Shown: positions 1-9,778 of the stretch, piece after piece
How the letters are laid out: each line of letters starts with the position of its first letter
How positions within the stretch are numbered: the first letter of the stretch is position 1
From: Chromera velia
Lineage: Eukaryota; Sar; Chromeraceae
Assembly: GCA_018398765.1 (NCBI GenBank)
Contig: JAHBMJ010001908.1
Coordinates: 8,223 to 25,080 of the forward strand
DNA length: 16,858 nt
Direction: 5' to 3'
Translations under genes and position numbers: made by a program
Notes under the pieces: model-generated
Database searches by the model: none
What the model was told of the DNA's origin: nothing
What the model saw: only the letters and a program-made list of their open reading frames with translations

Positions 1-579
1 GGGGGGGGAAAGCAAGTTGATTTTCGCTGTTGACGTTTGTTTCGTTCTGAAAAATTTGAGTCCTGTTCATTTTAGACTCGGGCGCAAGAGGATTCTGAAA
101 TCCTTTTGTCGGTCTCCCTACTTTTTGTTCTGTCCGGCCAGTTGAGCAGGGGAGACTTCCCGGGAGGACAGAGGAAGAGAGGGAAGAAAGGAGGAAAGGC
201 AAGACGAAGGAGGAGTGAAGTAGACAGAGCACGACAGCATCTGTCTGCTTTGCTTTAAAGACGATTCGAGAACATGCAATCGGTGTGTGTCTCTTTTGCG
301 TATTTTTGTAAATTTGTTACCGGTTTTCTTCTCTTCCATCCAAACATGGACCGTTACATGGAGATTTCTACCGGTTTAATTAATTTCTGATCAACGTCTC
401 GTGTCACCATGCAAGCCTTGTTTTTCCCTTCCTTTAATTCCGGTACAGTAACTCTTTAGCTGTCGTTTTCCTTTTTCTGCTGGTTGGGAGTTTTTTGGTT
501 GAATACACACTCGTTCTGGCAGTCTTCAGAATTCAAAGTCGTTGTTCTCATTTGTCTGTCTGCCTGTCTGTCTGTTTTA

Positions 580-610
<31 letters not shown>

Positions 611-1620
611 AATCTTCTTTCTTTCTCATCAGGATCTGTTCCCGCATTAATTGAGTCGCTGCCATCGACATAAACTACTTCATCTCATCTCATGTATCTA
701 TGGAGGCCTGTTCACGCATCAGCTGGCGTTTGAATGGGAGGTTGAGGGCCCGTCTCGTGAAGAGACTCCTATGCACCCATGAGAAAAGGGGGAAGAAGCC
801 CTTGCAAAGTCTTTTGCCTCTGCTGTTCAGGCAATGGTTGACCTTTCTGTCTTCAAAGTTGGTCTATTTATTTCAAAGTAAAAGACAGAAGGAACATCAG
901 ATCCATGAAGACGGTCAAGCAAAAATAACGTTGGAGACTGCACCTTCTGCACGAGTGACTAGACGAGTGAATGGCCCAGAATGGTTTATGTGGGTATAGG
1001 ACCAAGTATGGCACGGGATATGAAACGATGATTTGCACCTACAGGCAGGCAACAAAGAAAACGGTGGTTCTTTTGTCATATTTGCTCTGCTTTCATTGAT
1101 TGATCGCTTTGATTGATCAAAAAAAAGGAAAGAAACAATAAAGAGAGAATAGAACGAAAGATGGAGGAGATTGACTTACGCTTCGATATTTTTTTTAATA
1201 TTTATTTTTTTTTTGTTATCAGTTTTTAATTAGAAAAACAACTATAAGAAACCAATTGAATTCCAATCTACTATTAAATTGAAATTCAAATTCTTCTTAG
1301 AAATACGAGTAGAAATGTTATTTCTATATCCACTTCATGTTCATTTTTACTCATTTTTACTGAAGTTTTTCAATTTTTTTTTCCTACATTTTTTTTTGTC
1401 TAATTAACTTATAGTTAAAAACAAAATAAAAGTAGAACACGAAGGTTCAATAACAATCATAACTAGAATCATTATAGGATTATATAGATGAGGATAAAAG
1501 TAGTAGTCACGGTACCAGCACTAGTAAACACAAAATCTATCTCTTTCAATGTTTCATGCATATATTCAGTCACGTAAAGCTAAAATACAGACAAATACTG
1601 ATTACTAGACTGATTACTGA
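1..1620. other. Left flank without a supportable gene
   Basis: No protein family is recognisable here. A (TCTG)n tract occupies 553-610. It is followed by a splice-acceptor-like pyrimidine tract ending in CAG at 630-632, but the plus frame entering 700 has a TGA at 652-654, so no continuous exon is supported. A 99-codon ORF with an ATG at 700 ends at 999, and an AATAAA hexamer lies at 1137-1142; nothing else supports it. From about 1190 to 1450 the sequence becomes strongly AT-rich with T and A runs, unlike the flanking gene DNA. It could be old transposon or intergenic sequence. Confidence 0.5.
553..610. repeat. (TCTG)n microsatellite
   Basis: This is a run of TCTG tetranucleotides with a few interruptions, including a TTTTAG break near 575-580. 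The complementary (CAGA)n unit also occurs inside the ankyrin-gene intron near 2537-2555. Confidence 0.9.
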
Positions 1621-1915
1621 TTGACTGAAATAGTGATAAACAGGAAGTTCATCACAGAGGTTCAAAGTTACCAACAAAGTTACTCGCTGAAAGGATTTGT
1701 ACAGGAGCCGTTTCTGGAGCCCTACCTGGAGCCTATTGGAGCCCCAATTCTTGAACTGATCAACCCTTCATGTGTACACACATTTGAACGAACTATACAT
1801 GATCGATCTATCAAGTTTGAGAGAACCGATGCACTTAGAACTCTGGACGGCTGAACTGATCGACAGAAAATCGACGCCGATCGAAACGAGGCAAGATCTA
1901 AGTAGGCGGCTGCAC

Positions 1916-2606
1916 TCAGTCTGTCTGCACACTCGACGACAGGAATCTGTCCAACGACTCTATTGTCTGGAGGAAGGCCCTTTCCTGCAGCTGCTGAAAG
2001 GTGCCCTGCCCGTGTGACGGAGACTCTGAGGCGGAATCGAGCCTCAGCGTCACGAACCCCACAGTGGCCATCTCTCGCGCAGTCTCCACAGTAGCTGCCA
2101 GATTTGCACTTGAAATTCTGCTAAGAAGCAAATCAACGACCTCAGAGCGACCGAAACGCGCCGCAACAATCAGGGCCGTCTCGCCCCTGTTGTCTGCCAC
2201 ACTCGCGTCTGCATTTCGGTCAAGCAACCAGGACACCATGAAGACGTGCCCCCCCCGACACGCCCTCACCAGTGCTGTTCTGCCCTCTGCGTCACGAGCG
2301 TCCACCTGAGCCCCCTTGCACAACAGCGTGTCGGCGATCTCCAAGAGGATGCCGTGGTACTCCATTTGGCGTTCAGATGTTCGCAGCAGCACAAACAGCT
2401 CTGTGTCGGCACAGAAGTGGAGTGCCCTTGCGCCTGCACAAAGTGGGGAATTCAAAAAGCACGGGGTGAGGCAGATGCGGCAAGAGAGCGACTTGACAAG
2501 AAAGGGAAAAATTAGATGAACGCACCAACTCAGAAAGACAGACAGACAGACAGATAAATTGAATGTGGTTTCTTTCCTCCTTTTTTCCATGAACACAACA
2601 GACAAA

Positions 2607-2638
<32 letters not shown>

Positions 2639-3137
2639 AAAAAAAAAAAGCAACAAAGACAAAAGAAGATCACGACGACTCAGACAAAGTGGGCAGGGGG
2701 CCCGAAAGGTGAGACCTAAGCACCCCTTGCCTCTCAACCTCCCGACAGACGTTCACGTGATCACTGGGTTCAGATGCGCACGTGAATTTTTTGTTGCTTC
2801 CACTCAAGACAAGAGAGTGAACAAAAAGAAGGCAAAAAAAAAAACGAAAACCGACAGACTGTATGTTTCTTTTTCTCCCTTCTCTTCTTCATGTACAGAC
2901 AGACTGTATCGTCTTTTCTTTCCTCTTGTGTTCCTTTCGTTCCGAAGACAGCTCGACAGACAAACATGCACATACGCACACACACACACACACACACACA
3001 CACTTACACACCCAGACGTACACACATTGCTCTGAGAGGCGAGAGAGAGAGAGAGAACGAAGGAAGACACAAAGGTCCCCCCTGGAAAGAAGGAAAGAAG
3101 GAAGGAAGAAAGGAAAGAAAAATGAATAAATAAATAC

Positions 3138-3168
<31 letters not shown>

Positions 3169-5264
3169 AGACAAACTCTGGAACGCTTTGGAAGACAGAC
3201 AACGACAGACACACACGCAAAGAAACAGACAGATACACAGCCAGCCACAGACGTAGATAATATAGTACCTGTATTGTCGGCAGCTTCCACCTGCGCCTGC
3301 GCCAGGCCCTGCTGCTTCAGCAGGCGCTGCACAGTTTGCAGATGCCCCCACACACAGGCCTCCATCAGTGCAGTCCTTCCAGTGGGATTTGAGAGGAGCA
3401 CGTTGGCGTTGGCCTTCAGTAGAAGGTCAACAACTGCCGTCTCGCCATGACGAGAGGCGAGGACCAGTGCCGTCTCCCCCGTCTCTGTCTGGGCGTCTAC
3501 CTGGGAGCGCAACCGCTGGGGCTTCAAGAGAAAATCAACAAGAGGGGCGTGCCCTCGAGAGGCGGCCAATGTGAGCGCCGTGTAGCCTTGGACTCTTGCG
3601 TTGAGGGGGTGGATCTGCAGTTGGGATGCGGCTTCAAGAAGGACCTGAAGGGTGGAGAGGTTGCCCCATCGGGCTGCTGTGAGTGCGGGGGTGTATCCTT
3701 CTTCCGATCCTGTGGGAGCGGGGGTTTCGATCCACTCAGCTGTACCTAGGGCTGTGTTCTTCAAGAGATAGTCTAGGAGATCGGGATGCTCAAAGCGCGC
3801 AGCCTTCACGAGGGCTGTCTCATGAGTGTGATGCACAGGCAACGCTTGCACCTGTTTATGGATGAGCTTCTTCATGATGGACAGCTTCTGCTGTGCCGTC
3901 TTTGAAGAAACACGCCGGGGAAAATGCGTGCATGCACACATCTTGGGGTGCAGCAGCCAGTTGCAGCTGTCGGGTCCTTCGAGCAGAGCGGTGAGGGCAT
4001 TCAGGCCGTGGTGGGAAATCGCATTGATGTCTGCCCCCCTGCCGTCAGTGAGCAGCTCTTCCACCATCTCGGGGCGGCTCTGCCGGCAGGCAAGCATTAA
4101 CGCGGTCTCCCCGTCTGCATCTGCTGCGTTGACGAGAGTTGCGGGATGATTCAACTGATTGAGGATAAGTCTAACTAGCCGGAGGGGGCCGACACACACG
4201 GCTTTCATGAGCACAGACCTTAACCTCCCCCCCTCCCTCCGCTCGAGATCTGCTCCGCCAGCGATGAGGTCTCTCACAATCTCATGCTGCTTCCCCTCCC
4301 ACCCACAACCGCATCCGCACAAAAGAAACGACGTTTTGGGAAGAAAATCACCCAGCTCGCTGCCAAGAGTCCCAACCGTTACGGTAGGAAAGTCCTGTCG
4401 CTGGCTTTCGTGACGCACACGCAGGTTTGCATGCGATACGCGGTCACAAACACGCAGCAAGACGCTTTCGTCCCCCGCATTGAGAGGCACATTCGGGTCT
4501 GCCCCTCGACGAAGCAACCTTCGGACAACCTCTGGGAAACGGTTAGCACCTGCAAGAAACAGTGCCGTCTCCCCCTCTCTATTTTGGAGGTTCAAAGCGA
4601 CATTCCAACCACTGTTAGTCTTTAAAAGGAGTCCCACCATATCCTTCCGCCCGAGCACAGAAGCAACCATCAGCGCACTTTCCCCGTTTCCTCCCCTCGC
4701 ATTCACGTCTGCACCCCTCGCGTTCGGGTCTACAGCTGTACGGCCTTTGAGGAGCGCTTCGGCAATATCCAAGTCCCCTGATCGGACCGCCCAGAACAAC
4801 GGAGTCCAACCCCATGAATCTCTCGAATCGAGAAACGCACCCACGTTCACCAGAAACTCCACTGCCGGGAGGCAACCCTCCCTGGCGGCAAGATGAAGTG
4901 CCGTTTCGGACAGGGGGTGGGTGAGGCCTCCACTGTCGAGAGGGTTCATGCACTGTTCAGTCTGAGGGAACTCGACTCGCGAGTGGAGATCTGCCCCCAG
5001 ACGAACGAGGAGTAGAAGATCAGATCGGTGTAGACAGTCGGAAATAAACTGACGAGAGGACCAGGCTGTCAAGGAAGACAATCTCCCCCACGACCCTTGG
5101 ACCGCTCGAATGAATTTCTGCACAGCGGAGCGAATCAGCGAGGCACTCACTGGACGGAACTGCCTCACGTTGATGCGGATCGGACGCGTCAGCAAGAAGC
5201 CTTGGGGGACTGTCTGCCCTTCGTTCTGAGAAGGCAGGAGCAGGGGCTGTTGCTCGCTACTCAT
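1916..5264 (-). CDS. Ankyrin-repeat protein, two exons, 837 aa
   Basis: The coding exons are 5264-3269 and 2433-1916, joined across a GT-AG intron (donor GTACTA, acceptor TTTGTGCAG). The split GGC codon restores frame exactly, giving 837 residues. About 16 ankyrin-type repeats run from residue ~118 to ~770. Clear cores include ETALHLAAREG (120-130), WTPLFWAVRSGDLDIAEALL (153-172), GETALMLACRQ (385-395), GETALVLASRHG (596-607) and GETALIVAARFG (749-760). Residues 1-117 and 775-837 lack repeat consensus. I see no signal peptide or clear membrane segment. Ankyrin arrays generally act as protein-binding scaffolds, and no catalytic domain accompanies this one, so the partner is unknown. The start was chosen because ATG at 5264 has a good context (AAAG-ATG-A) and opens the long frame. 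Residues 276-323 interrupt a repeat and may be an unspliced intron (see 4296-4439), which would shorten the product to 789 aa. Confidence 0.86.
2434..3268 (-). other. Intron of the ankyrin gene, packed with simple repeats
   Basis: This 835-bp interval lies between GT (3268-3267) and AG (2435-2434) on the minus strand. On the plus strand it holds (GACA)n near 2537-2555, (GAAA)n at about 2610-2640, a (CA)n run at about 2978-3003, GA-rich sequence at 3040-3060, and long (GAAA)/(GAAG) tracts at about 3085-3170. In the sense orientation it is therefore pyrimidine-rich, (TTTC)n, with a (TG)n block. The open frames across it encode only low-complexity F/L/S/C/V strings and break the ankyrin consensus, which supports its removal by splicing. 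Confidence 0.82.
4296..4439 (-). other. Candidate in-frame 144-bp intron inside ankyrin exon 1
   Basis: Codons 276-323 contain no ankyrin consensus and split a repeat in two. Removing 4439-4296 starts the intron with GTATCG and ends it with GGGAG on the minus strand. It then joins SVLLRVCDR directly to GKQHEIVRDLI, which reads as a normal ankyrin helix pair. The segment is 48 codons with no stop, so retention would be silent to frame. The acceptor lacks a strong adjacent pyrimidine tract, so this remains a hypothesis. Confidence 0.4.
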
Positions 5265-5905
5265 CTTTGCCGGCTAGTTTGCGGGAGTTCGGAATGTAAA
5301 GCAACACTTCAGATACCGACGGAGCAGATCGCCAATTGAGGTAGATCATCTGCGATATAGGCTGGGAGATGCAACTCGACTGCTGGTCAGCTGTTCCGCT
5401 CCTCTGGGAAGAAAGGAGCTCGGGAAGATCATCCGTCCGGCAGGCTCTCTCCTCAGACGAAAGAAAAGTTTCTGGGAAAGAATCATGAAAGAATCCAAAA
5501 AAAAGAGACGCTGGCAGCCAGCCGTGCACATTAATTTATGGGCCATCTTCTCCGCGTGCGAATGGCCCGGGAAGCGAAATTATAGACTTTCCGGGGCCAA
5601 ACATTATATAAATCAGTCCGCGCCAGGCATGCAGGGTCAAGCAGACCGAGAAACAGTTCACTGACATCATCGGCTGTCACGATCGAACAGTGTGATCAGA
5701 TGAACTGATGACTGATTGGTGCTTAGACTTGAACTCTGCCTGACTTCTCTAGGAACAGTTGGTATTTGCTGTCGAATTCCCTCTGGCATCGATCGACGGT
5801 TGAGCAACAACTAGTTCAACCTTTAAGCAGTCTGATCATGCAAATTGACTGTTGACACTGAAACTTGTTTCCCCGTTTCGTTCTATTCCTATCTATTCCC
5901 TAGCA
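5265..5905. promoter_or_regulatory. Divergent intergenic region, possible shared promoter
   Basis: This 641-bp gap separates the ATGs of the two divergently transcribed genes. The sequence TTATATAAA sits at 5604-5612 inside a GC-rich neighbourhood; its reverse complement TTTATATAA is equally TATA-like, so it could serve either direction. It lies about 300 bp from the plus-strand ATG and about 340 bp from the minus-strand ATG. Just upstream of the plus ATG a pyrimidine-rich stretch ends in CCCTAG at 5898-5903. It resembles the exon 4 acceptor of the same gene, so a 5'-UTR intron or an upstream exon is possible. Confidence 0.45.
5604..5612. promoter_or_regulatory. Near-palindromic TATA-like box
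   Basis: TTATATAAA contains TATATAA in both orientations, midway between the divergent start codons. This is a motif match only; no start site can be placed from sequence. Confidence 0.35.
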
Positions 5906-8891
5906 ATGATCCCAGTAGCACAACAGAAGAATTTCGTCTGGGTTGCTGCGGCCGTTCCTCTCGGCAGCACACCAGTTAGCGGGCAAGTAGCTGGACAGCA
6001 GACCTTTCACCCTCTCCTGCAACACAATTGCCAGCAACAACAACAACAACAACGGCGTCTATACCCACAACAGCAGCAGCCTCTTCTGCAGCCCCTGCCG
6101 CTTCAACATCTCTCTGCAGCCGCTCAACACTTCCCGGCACAGCAGTATCAACCCCACCCGCCTTTCGGCCAACAACCAGGGTATGGGCGACCGCAGCAAC
6201 AGCCTCCACCCTGGATTCCTTCCAACGCTGCTGTTGCTTCCCTTTCTCACGGGGGTTTGTGGGGAGGCACTCCTTTCTTTTCTGCACAGACGGTTGGAGG
6301 GGCACTGTCTGCACAGTCTGAGTCTTCTTTGCAGCCCCCCACTTTGCAGTCTGAGACGAAAGTGCCAGCAGAGGAGAGGGAAGGCCTCTCAACTCCTCCT
6401 CGAGAGAAGCGCAACAGCAGCCTTCTTCGCACCCCTCCACATACACACCCTGCAGCAACTCCCGCCACTGATGCAGAGACGCCCCCTGGTGGCCGGATCT
6501 CAGAGGCCCGCCCCTCAGCAGCCCTCGAAGGTGGGATGGACGGCACCGATCCCATTCACTTCCTCGAAGCCCCTCCGGTTCCCTCCCTCTCCCTGTTGTC
6601 CCCCCAAACCAAAAAGAGACCCCTCCCCCCTGCATCGACCCCACGCAGTGCTCCTGCTGCTGCCGTCTCGCCGGCTGCGGCTGTGCCGCCACCGCATACA
6701 GTGGCAGCACGACAGACAGGCAGGTGGTGGGACATCCGGTCAGCCGTCGCTTCTCTTTGGAGACGGGGAACAGCTCAGCAGCCAGTCGCAGTGACTGTCC
6801 CCCAAAAGGAAGTGAAGGAGAGGGAGGGGGGGCTCAGCGCTGACTTTGAGTCACAGCCTGAGTTCGATGCATCAGACGAGGAGAAGCTGCCACCCATTGG
6901 CGCACCTCTCTGCTCCAAGTCTGCAAGTGGTGCGTCTCCTGTGCCCTCCGGAGAGGCAAAAGAAGCGGAGGCCAACAGGCTGAGCGGGGAGGGAAGAGAG
7001 AAGGTCTTGGAGGACGAGGATGAGTGGACAGACGAAATAATGGATGACGAACCCCGCTATGCCAATCTCCCCTACACATTCTCCCCTCCCTCTCAGCAGC
7101 TTGCAACGCATAATAACTGTTCTCACGTATCCCCCCGACTCGCGGAGAGAGGGGGCCTGCAGAGAAAGGAGAGCGCCCCGACTGCCCAACAAAGCGTGTT
7201 CGTGAGTGAGTACCTTCGCGCTCAGATCCTCGACTTTGCGTTGGAGGTGCGGCAATATGACGTCCTACTTGTCCGTCTCTGCCGTGAGGGCCTCGTGCCC
7301 CCCTACTTCCGCACTCCCGACTTTGAGTGTGTCAGGTTGGGGGAGGAGGACAGAGAGAGTTGGAAGCTCGAAATCGACGACCTCCTGTACGGTCAAAAAC
7401 GCGGCCCACTGTTACGCGGGTCTGTCTTGAGAGAGTACGGCAAGTGGGGGTGTGACCTTGGCGCAGAAGGTCTGGTGGGAGTCCGGAGGCGGGGGGATAC
7501 AGAGCTGTGGGCGCGCCCCACAATCGATACGAAAAGCGAGGACAGCGACATGAAGTTCCATGTCGGTTTTAAACGGAAGCAAAATCGCGCACGCATGCTC
7601 TGCATTCAGCAGGGTGACATTCCTTTCAGTTGTGAGCACATTTCTGAGATTGTGAGGGAGCCAGAGAAGGTGCTGCGGAGCCGCCACTTTCCGTGGATGG
7701 ACGAGGAGCTGGAGGTGTACATGAGGGAACCGCAGAGTTCCCTTCTCTGGTGGAAGACCCACCGGTTTGAGAAGGGAGAGGCAATTCTGCTGAATATGGG
7801 AGGAGTGTTTGCTCCTCGGCGAATGCGGACGCGTTTTCCCTCCGACCGGCCCCCTCCTGAGATTCCTCCGGTCAGTCAGGCAGGCAGGCAGTCAGTCAAT
7901 GTCAGTCAGGCAGTCAGTCAGTCAGGCAGTCAGTCAGTCAGGCAGACAGTCAGTCAGGCAGGCAGTCAGGCAGGCAGTCAGGCAGGCAGTCAGTCAGGCA
8001 GTCAGTCAGTGAGTCAGTCAGGCAGGCAGGCAGTCAGTCAGGCAGGTAGACAGGTGGACAGACAGAGAGACAGTTGGTGAGGCTGCTGCTGGGTGAGTCA
8101 ATGAATCGATCACCTGTGCATACAGTCGCATTTTTAAACGAAAAGAGAGACGAAGAAATGGAAAGAAAGAGAAAGACAGACAGACAGAAAAGAAAAGAAC
8201 AGAAAAGAACCGAAAAGAAAAGGAAGGAAGGAAGGAAGGAAGGAAGAAAAAACAAAAGAAAACGAAGAAAAAGGGGAAAAAAAGAAAAGAGAGAAGGAAG
8301 AAGAGACAGAAGGAAGGAAGGAAGCAAACAAAGAAAGAAAGAAAGAAAGAAAGAAAGAAGGAGTACCTCGCTGTCAGCTGGCGAGCTAGTCATCTTGCCG
8401 TTTTTTCATCGTCAATAGCTTCCCCCATCCCCCTCCCCCCTCTTGTACTTTCTCTTCTCTCCGTTGCAGCTCCCCTTCCCGGGGGCCATGGGCTTCCCCG
8501 CCTGTATACAGGAGGACGTCCATCGCTCCCCTCTGTTTTCCTCAGGGTTCCTCTTCCGGTGCCTCAGCAGTGTCAACCGCAGACTTGCAGAAACGGTCTT
8601 GCCCTCGTTCGAAGGCAATTGGACAGCGTAGCATGGTTGACTGCTTCTCCAAGACCTGCCCCCATTCGGTGAGTCAGTCAGGCAGCCATTCAACCGTCCA
8701 ACCAGTCATACTCTCATTCATGCGTCCGTTCTTTCGTCCGTGCGTCCGTGCATGCAGAGAAGAGAAGAGAAGAGAAGCAAATGAAGAGACAGAAAAGAGA
8801 GCTAGACGAAAAGTCTCTGAGAGAGATAAAGTCTGTCAGACAGACGGACAGCAGGAGAGTATGATTGACCCGCGCTCACACAAACATACAC

Positions 8892-8926
<35 letters not shown>

Positions 8927-9039
8927 ACACACATACACACACGCACACACATACACACGCACCTCCACACACGCACACACACACAACACACATACATACA
9001 CACACACACATACACACACACACGCACATACACGCACAT

Positions 9040-9079
<40 letters not shown>

Positions 9080-9099
9080 AACACACATACACACACACA

Positions 9100-9138
<39 letters not shown>

Positions 9139-9778
9139 ACAGGGAGAGCAACGGACTGCACGAGTAAAAAAGGTCCGAAGTGCGAACAAACACTTGTGCC
9201 GTACTGGAAGTCGTTGTGTCGATCTAACTGAATCACACCCTCATTTTTTTCCCTTCCTCCCCCCCCCGTCCCCCCTCATGCATGCGTCTCTCTACGTGTA
9301 GGTCGGCGACTTCTTTAATGGAGAGAGAGAGGGGGAGAGAGGGATCAGCTTCCTGGAGGCCGTGCTGGACAGAGCGAGGGTATTTTTGTCTGTCTGTATG
9401 AAGGAATTAACCCCTTCATTTACGACGCCCCTCGAGCTGTCTCTTTCCTTCCTTCCTCCCTTCCGGGAACGTAGGCAGCTCCCTCTTCATTCATTCGTTC
9501 GTTCGTTCACGTGCATCGACGACAGCGTCAGCGCCGATCTTTCCCCTTGACCTCCCTAGCTGTTGTACGCTCGGCACGGGCCGTGGATGCAACCAGAGTC
9601 AGAGGCCTTTATTGAGAACCCCCACAAGACGTGGCTGTGGTGGAACACGCGGCCTGCCTTTGGGGAGCCCGGGTTTTGGGAAGAGAGGAAGAAGATGTTA
9701 GCCCTCAATCTGCAAGGGCACTTCCCTCCGAGCCGAATGCTGCTGTCGGAGGAGGCTATCGATTTCGTTCTGGGGTAG
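5906..9778 (+). CDS. Unrecognised Q/P-rich protein with two PWM-LWW modules, four exons, 794 aa
   Basis: The proposed exons are 5906-7870, 8546-8668, 9302-9379 and 9560-9778. All junctions are GT-AG and phase 0. The start is the first in-frame ATG (G at -3); upstream the frame stays open from a TTG. Residues 1-130 are Q/P-rich with seven glutamines at 43-49. Residues ~150-370 are P/S/A-rich and low complexity, followed by an acidic stretch (EDEDEWTDEIMDDEP). A globular region starts near residue 430 (VFVSEYLRAQILDFALEVRQ). It ends in module 1, residues ~575-645, with RHFPWMDEELEVYMREP, LLWWKTHRF and NMGGVFAPRRM. Module 2, residues ~705-775, has RHGPWMQPESEAFIENP, WLWWNTRPAF and NLQGHFPPSRM. 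PWM-to-WW spacing is 16 residues in both. This match across exons 1, 3 and 4 supports the splicing model. I recognise no family; no signal peptide or membrane helix is evident. Exon 2 is the least certain. Confidence 0.8.
7871..8045 (+). repeat. (GTCA/GGCA)n tandem array at an exon-intron boundary
   Basis: About 175 bp of mixed GTCA and GGCA tetranucleotides begin exactly at the predicted donor site. Many units read GTCAGT and so resemble a 5' splice site. Confidence 0.88.
8140..8362 (+). repeat. Polypurine tract of GAAA/GGAA units
   Basis: Over about 220 bp almost every base on the plus strand is A or G, in GAAA, GGAA and GAAAA units with rare C/T interruptions such as a short CAGA run near 8176-8187. 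Such strand asymmetry is known to allow triplex (H-DNA) formation; whether it forms here is not known. Confidence 0.88.
8669..9301 (+). other. Intron 2 with a long CA-rich array
   Basis: This 633-bp intron begins with GTGAGT and ends with GTGTAG. Its first bases (GTGAGTCAGTCAGGCAG) repeat the intron 1 start motif. It continues through a GA-rich patch at about 8755-8830 and a CA-rich array at about 8878-9133, with a T/C-rich stretch leading to the acceptor. ORFs across the array encode only Cys/Val or Thr/His strings. Confidence 0.72.
8878..9133. repeat. (CA)n-rich microsatellite cluster
   Basis: About 255 bp of CA dinucleotides are interrupted by CG, TA, AA and TC steps, including CGCGCG near 8900. 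The mostly alternating pyrimidine-purine pattern is the kind that can adopt Z-DNA under supercoiling. Confidence 0.9.
9380..9559 (+). other. Intron 3 splitting module 2
   Basis: This 180-bp phase-0 intron has donor GTATTT and acceptor CTCCCTAG. Splicing joins LEAVLDRAR to LLYARHGPWM, which aligns without a gap to SEIVREPEKVLRSRHFPWM of module 1. Confidence 0.78.

Larger units (their letters stand above)
7871..8545 (+). other. Intron 1: GTCA/GGCA array, polypurine tract, pyrimidine tract
   Basis: This 675-bp intron runs from CCG|GTCAGT to CTCAG|GGT. It opens with a degenerate tetranucleotide array of GTCA and GGCA units to about 8045. A nearly all-purine block follows at about 8140-8362 (GAAA, GGAA, GAAG units), then a pyrimidine-rich stretch into the acceptor. 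If it is not spliced, the frame reads on through 69 S/Q/V/G/R-rich codons to TGA at 8078-8080, giving an alternative C-terminus without module 2. A second AG at 8468-8469 would enter a frame that stops at 8629, so the acceptor at 8545 is preferred. Confidence 0.72.

Noticed and set aside
700-999. 99-codon plus-strand ORF with ATG and a downstream AATAAA
   Set aside because: It shows no recognisable domain, no homologous copy in the window and no supported upstream exon; it is compatible with chance.
1621-1854. 77-codon plus-strand ORF with repeated LEP residues
   Set aside because: It opens on TTG, lies in AT-rich and palindromic sequence, and shows no domain.
5976-6710. Long minus-strand ORF opposite the Q/P-rich exon
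   Set aside because: It is a shadow frame of the plus-strand gene with low-complexity V/A/E composition.
7871-8045. CRISPR-like repeat array
   Set aside because: The units are 4 bp with no spacers; it is a microsatellite.
8470-8631. Alternative exon 2 from the acceptor at 8469
   Set aside because: In the phase left by exon 1 it meets TAG at 8629-8631 and cannot reach exons 3-4; the acceptor at 8545 keeps frame.
8802-9193. Several Cys/Val- or Thr/His-rich ORFs on both strands
   Set aside because: They are translations of the CA array inside an intron.
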